Origin: JBKPDV01 sp046728075
GTDB taxonomy: Bacteria; Acidobacteriota; Thermoanaerobaculia; UBA5066; Gp7-AA6
DNA: 8,527 nt
Direction: 5' to 3'
Assembly: GCA_046728075.1 (NCBI GenBank)
Contig: JBKPDV010000115.1
Coordinates: 1-8,527 of the forward strand
Below are positions 6,193 to 8,527 of this stretch, piece by piece (the first letter of the stretch is position 1; each line of letters opens with the position of its first letter). The position numbers and the translations under genes were made by a program. The notes beneath the pieces are model-generated. The model was not told where the DNA came from. It saw only the letters and a program-made list of their open reading frames with translations, and searched no databases.

Positions 6193-6674
6193 TGCTCAAG
6201 ATGGAAATCAAAGGCTTGTTGATGGACCCGGTTTCGAACATGCCGGTCGTGATCCTCCGCGACTCAGCGGACGGGATCTTTCTGCCGATCTGGGTCGGGA
6301 TCTTCGAGGCGAACGCGATCGCGATCGAGATGGAAAAGGTGACGACACCCCGGCCAATGACCCACGACCTCTTGAGAAACGTATTGAAAGAGCTCGAGAC
6401 CAAGGTGGAGCGCATCGTCATCAACGACCTCCGCGACAACACGTTCTTTGCCAGAATCCACCTTTCCCGCGGCGCCGCCACGTGGAATATCGACAGCCGT
6501 CCGAGCGATGCGATCGCCCTGGCGCTGCGGTCCAAGGCGGACATCTTCGTCGAGGAGGAAGTGCTCGAAAAGAGCCGGACGCTGCGCGAGGAAGGGGAGG
6601 AACAGGATCCCGAACGGCTGCGCAAGTGGCTGGAAGAAGTCAACCCGGAGGAACTCGGGAAATACAAAATGTAG
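6192..6674 (+). CDS. Bifunctional nuclease (BFN/DUF151) family protein
   Basis: The 160-residue product belongs to the bifunctional-nuclease (DUF151) family; members have been reported to act on DNA and RNA, and their physiological role in bacteria is unclear. Diagnostic stretches are VVILRDS, LPIWVGIFEANAIAIE (the family's LPIWIG-like core), a central FFARI, and NIDSRPSDAIALALR. The charged C-terminal tail (about 130-160, EEVLEKSRTLREEGEEQD onward) is typical of longer versions. The ATG shares one base with the miaB stop (TGATG), so the two are very likely cotranscribed and coupled. The stop codon TAG directly abuts, and probably overlaps, the left edge of the second heptamer inverted element. 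There is no signal peptide, so a cytoplasmic location is expected. The family is certain, the cellular role is not. Confidence 0.88.
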   Translation: MLKMEIKGLLMDPVSNMPVVILRDSADGIFLPIWVGIFEANAIAIEMEKVTTPRPMTHDLLRNVLKELETKVERIVINDLRDNTFFARIHLSRGAATWNIDSRPSDAIALALRSKADIFVEEEVLEKSRTLREEGEEQDPERLRKWLEEVNPEELGKYKM

Positions 6675-6759
6675 TTTGGAGTTCTCAGTTTTCAGTTTTC
6701 AGTTTCATCAGACGGTGGGCCCCACAAAACTGAAAACTGAAAACTGACAACTGTTAACT
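6673..6759. repeat. Heptamer-repeat inverted element, long hairpin (copy 2)
   Basis: The left arm consists of 7-bp units of the type CAGTTTT and the right arm of the reverse complement (AAAACTG units). Bases 6685-6705 pair with 6727-6747 as a perfect 21-bp stem. The pairing extends to 6673/6759, giving 33 positions with three mismatches and one wobble. The 21-nt loop contains an 11-nt palindrome with a single central base, GTGGG-C-CCCAC (6715-6725). Size and layout match the element at 1889-1969, but the heptamer differs. It fills most of the 118-base gap between the nuclease-family gene and parA. No T-tract follows, so it is not a classical terminator. Confidence 0.9.
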
Positions 6760-6769
6760 CGTCCCAAGC

Positions 6770-6787
6770 GGAAAGCTGATAGCTTCC
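6770..6787. repeat. Short hairpin with period-7 character upstream of parA
   Basis: GGAAAGCT and AGCTTCC pair over 7 bp with one bulged A (6774) and a GAT loop. The bases also read as three 7-mers that each begin with GC: GCGGAAA, GCTGATA, GCTTCCT (6768-6788). It may be a remnant of another heptamer array. It ends 5 bases before the parA GTG and includes the only GGA-like sequence available as a ribosome binding site, so it could limit parA translation. Confidence 0.45.
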
Positions 6788-6792
6788 TTACC

Positions 6793-7548
6793 GTGATCAT
6801 CTCCATCACCAATCAAAAAGGGGGAGTCGGCAAGACCACCACGGCGATCAACCTCTCCGCCGCCCTGGCCCAGAAGGGGTTGAAGACCCTCCTGATCGAT
6901 CTCGACCCACAGGGCAACAGCACGATGTCCTACGTGGACCGGCGAACCGTCGAGAAATCCATGTTCGACGTGTTGACGGATCCCGCGATCACTCTCAAAG
7001 AGATCGTGCGGCCTTCCGGGCTCCCGAAGCTCGACATCGCACCCGCGCGAATCTCACTGGCCAAAATCGAGTCGAAGCTTCTCGGGGAGATCGACAGTCA
7101 CTTCCGGCTCCGCGACAAGATCGACGGAGCGCGTCGGGCCTATGACGCGATCCTGATCGACACTCCTCCGACTCTGGGAATGATCACCGTGAACGCCATG
7201 GTTGCCTCGAGCCACATCCTGATCCCGATCCAGTCTTCCTATTTCGCGCTCGAGGGTACCGACGACCTGCTGGAGACCATCGACAAGATCAAGGCGCGTC
7301 CCAATCCGCACCTGCGCATCCTCGGAGTCGTCGTCACGCTCCACGACAAACGAACCGTGCTCGGCAAGGACGTGTACGAACAAATCGCCGCGGTCTTCGG
7401 CGAGAAGGTTTTCAAGACAACGATCTCAAAAAGTGTCCGGCTCGAGGAGAGCCCGGCGCACCGCGAATCGATTTTCACCTTCGCCCCGCGCTCGAGCGGC
7501 GCGTCGGAGTATTACTCATTGTCCGAAGAAGTTCTCTCCCGTGTCTGA
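6793..7548 (+). CDS. parA: ParA/Soj chromosome-partitioning ATPase
   Basis: ParA is a Walker-type ATPase that binds DNA non-specifically and moves ParB–parS complexes during chromosome segregation. The product begins MIISITNQKGGVGKTTTAINL, with the deviant Walker A motif carrying signature Lys9 and catalytic Lys14. LLIDLDPQGNST (Walker A') and ILIDTPPTLG (Walker B) follow in order. At 251 residues, with no N-terminal helix-turn-helix, it is the short chromosomal Soj type and not the long plasmid type. The GTG start at 6793 is fixed by the family N-terminus, which has the P-loop within the first 16 residues. No good Shine-Dalgarno precedes it; the upstream gap is taken up by repeat elements. 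parB follows 18 bases after the stop, so the two form an operon. Confidence 0.95.
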   Translation: MIISITNQKGGVGKTTTAINLSAALAQKGLKTLLIDLDPQGNSTMSYVDRRTVEKSMFDVLTDPAITLKEIVRPSGLPKLDIAPARISLAKIESKLLGEIDSHFRLRDKIDGARRAYDAILIDTPPTLGMITVNAMVASSHILIPIQSSYFALEGTDDLLETIDKIKARPNPHLRILGVVVTLHDKRTVLGKDVYEQIAAVFGEKVFKTTISKSVRLEESPAHRESIFTFAPRSSGASEYYSLSEEVLSRV

Positions 7549-7566
7549 TAGCCGAAGGTGGTGGCC

Positions 7567-8409
7567 ATGTCCAAACGCAGAGGTTTGCCGATGGAATCAC
7601 GGATGCGGCACGATTCTCATTTCGTCGAATCCCTGTCCGAGCGCTTCGGGGCATCGCTCGGTCGATGGATTTCGGTGGAAGAGATCGAGACCAATCCCGA
7701 TCAACCTCGATCCAACGTCGGCGATCTGAAAGAGCTCGCCCGATCGATCGAGGCGAAGGGCATCTTGGAGCCGCTGCTCGTGCGGCCGGCGGCGGATGGC
7801 CGCTATCGGATCATCGCCGGGGAAAGACGCTTCCGGGCGGCTATCGAGGCCGGGCTGACGGAAGTTCCCTGCCTCGAGCTCGACGTCCCCGACAACGAGG
7901 TTCTTGAGATCGCGCTCGTGGAGAATCTTCACCGCAGGGACCTGCATCCGTTCGAGGAGGCCGAGGGATACGACGCCCTCGCCACGCGTCACCGATACAC
8001 ACAGCAGCAGATCGCCGACGCGATCGGGAAGTCGCGAGTTTCCGTCACCGAAGCAATTACCCTGCTGGACATCCCGCAGGAGCTGCGCGACGCATGTCGG
8101 CGCGCCGACATCAACGCCCGAAGCGTGCTTCTCCAGATCGCCCGCGTGAAGGATCCCGCAAAGATGCGGGAGGCGATCGCCGCCGTGGCCCGCGGGTCGA
8201 CGCGGGAGGATCTGCGCAGCCGCAAGAAGGAGTCCGAGGGAAAGAGCCGTGGCCGGCATTTTTCCTTCGTCTACAAGCCGAAGGGCGGTCCGTTCCGGCT
8301 GAACCTGTCGTTCCAGAAATCGCGTGTCGAGCGCGGAGAGCTGATCGAGACCCTCCGGCAGATCGTCAAACAGCTGGAGGCGGGGGACATCAAGATCGGA
8401 CGGCGGTAG
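7567..8409 (+). CDS. parB: ParB/Spo0J chromosome-partitioning DNA-binding CTPase
   Basis: ParB binds parS centromere sites, spreads as a CTP-dependent clamp and stimulates ParA. Visible domains, in order: a short basic N-terminal tail (MSKRRGL), which usually contacts ParA; the N-terminal CTP-binding domain beginning ISVEEIETNPDQPR, with the arginine patch GERRFRAA (85-92) and the ENLHRRDLHPFEEAEGY block (from 119), where His122 replaces the common Gln; a helix-turn-helix around TQQQIADAIGKSRVSVTEA; and a C-terminal dimerisation segment ending GDIKIGRR. Length is 280 residues, normal for chromosomal ParB. ATG 7567 was chosen because GAAGG (7554-7558) lies 8 nt upstream; GTG codons at 7558 and 7561 would add only two or three residues. 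It follows parA by 18 bases. No convincing parS was found in the window. Confidence 0.94.
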   Translation: MSKRRGLPMESRMRHDSHFVESLSERFGASLGRWISVEEIETNPDQPRSNVGDLKELARSIEAKGILEPLLVRPAADGRYRIIAGERRFRAAIEAGLTEVPCLELDVPDNEVLEIALVENLHRRDLHPFEEAEGYDALATRHRYTQQQIADAIGKSRVSVTEAITLLDIPQELRDACRRADINARSVLLQIARVKDPAKMREAIAAVARGSTREDLRSRKKESEGKSRGRHFSFVYKPKGGPFRLNLSFQKSRVERGELIETLRQIVKQLEAGDIKIGRR

Positions 8410-8453
8410 GGCCTTGCGACGGGGCTCCGGGGATCAAGCTCGGCGGAGAGCTA

Positions 8454-8481
8454 GTGTCCGATAAGATATATTATGTAAAGT
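8454..8481. other. Candidate Xer recombination (dif-like) site
   Basis: The 28 bp divide as 11-6-11, like dif. The left arm GTGTCCGATAA fits a XerC half-site, the centre is GATATA, and the right arm TTATGTAAAGT fits a XerD half-site. From memory, the right arm differs from the Bacillus subtilis dif arm (TTATGTAAACT) at one base, and the centre differs from TATATA at one. The ATAA…TTAT core is symmetric and AT-rich in a GC-rich region. The rest of the non-coding tail (8410-8527) shows only a possible weak CTCCG/CGGAG stem (8425-8448). An alternative is the terminal inverted repeat of an insertion sequence entering from the right, since only 46 bases remain to the window edge. Confidence 0.5.
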
Positions 8482-8527
8482 CGCCCGGAAGGCCCGTCCT
8501 GCCCGCCAGGGTTCCCCAACCTTAGAG

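Noticed and set aside
6673..6759. Intrinsic transcription terminator after the nuclease-family gene
   Set aside because: The stem is strong, but its core is AT-rich and no T-tract follows the right arm. The period-7 inverted architecture is better explained as a repeat element.
8425..8448. Terminator hairpin after parB (CTCCG/CGGAG)
   Set aside because: The stem is only 5 bp with a 14-nt loop and no T-tract, which is expected by chance in GC-rich DNA.

Overview
The window is one run of ten co-directional genes, all on the + strand, in GC-rich DNA with almost no spare space. Several stop/start pairs overlap by 1 to 4 bases: hprK/rapZ, EIIA/HPr, cupin/coiled-coil gene, coiled-coil gene/miaB and miaB/bfn. 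Gene content suggests a free-living, GC-rich Gram-negative-type bacterium, with Acidobacteriota or a neighbouring phylum as my best guess. The grounds are an HprK–RapZ–EIIA–HPr–EI regulatory PTS cluster, a chromosomal-type ParAB pair and a bifunctional-nuclease (DUF151) gene behind miaB. This assignment is inference from gene families and was not tested by a search.

Layout. Bases 1-3662 hold a phosphotransferase regulatory chain: the 3' end of HPr kinase/phosphorylase, RapZ, a mannose-family EIIA, HPr and enzyme I. No EIIB or EIIC sugar permease is visible, so the chain looks regulatory. PEP would phosphorylate EI at His189, then HPr at His15, then EIIA at His9, while HprK acts on HPr Ser46. 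Bases 3714-4825 hold a small cupin and an unrecognised membrane-anchored or secreted coiled-coil protein. Bases 4822-6674 hold MiaB (tRNA methylthiotransferase) and a bifunctional-nuclease-family protein. Bases 6793-8409 hold ParA and ParB for chromosome segregation. The last 118 bases are non-coding and contain a 28-bp sequence organised like a Xer/dif recombination site.

The most unusual structure is a pair of AT-rich, hairpin-forming elements made of 7-bp tandem units in opposite orientation around a short GC-rich palindromic centre. They lie at 1889-1969, between the HPr gene and ptsI, and at 6673-6759, between bfn and parA. They have different heptamers but nearly the same architecture: 81 and 87 bp long, arms of 31 and 33 positions, loops of 19 and 21 nt, and an 11-nt inner palindrome. 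The first sits exactly between a strong Shine-Dalgarno sequence and the ptsI start codon. If the RNA folds, the stem brings the two back to about 6 nt apart. A decayed third copy may supply the N-terminus of the coiled-coil protein at 4071-4172, and a fourth remnant may lie just before parA.
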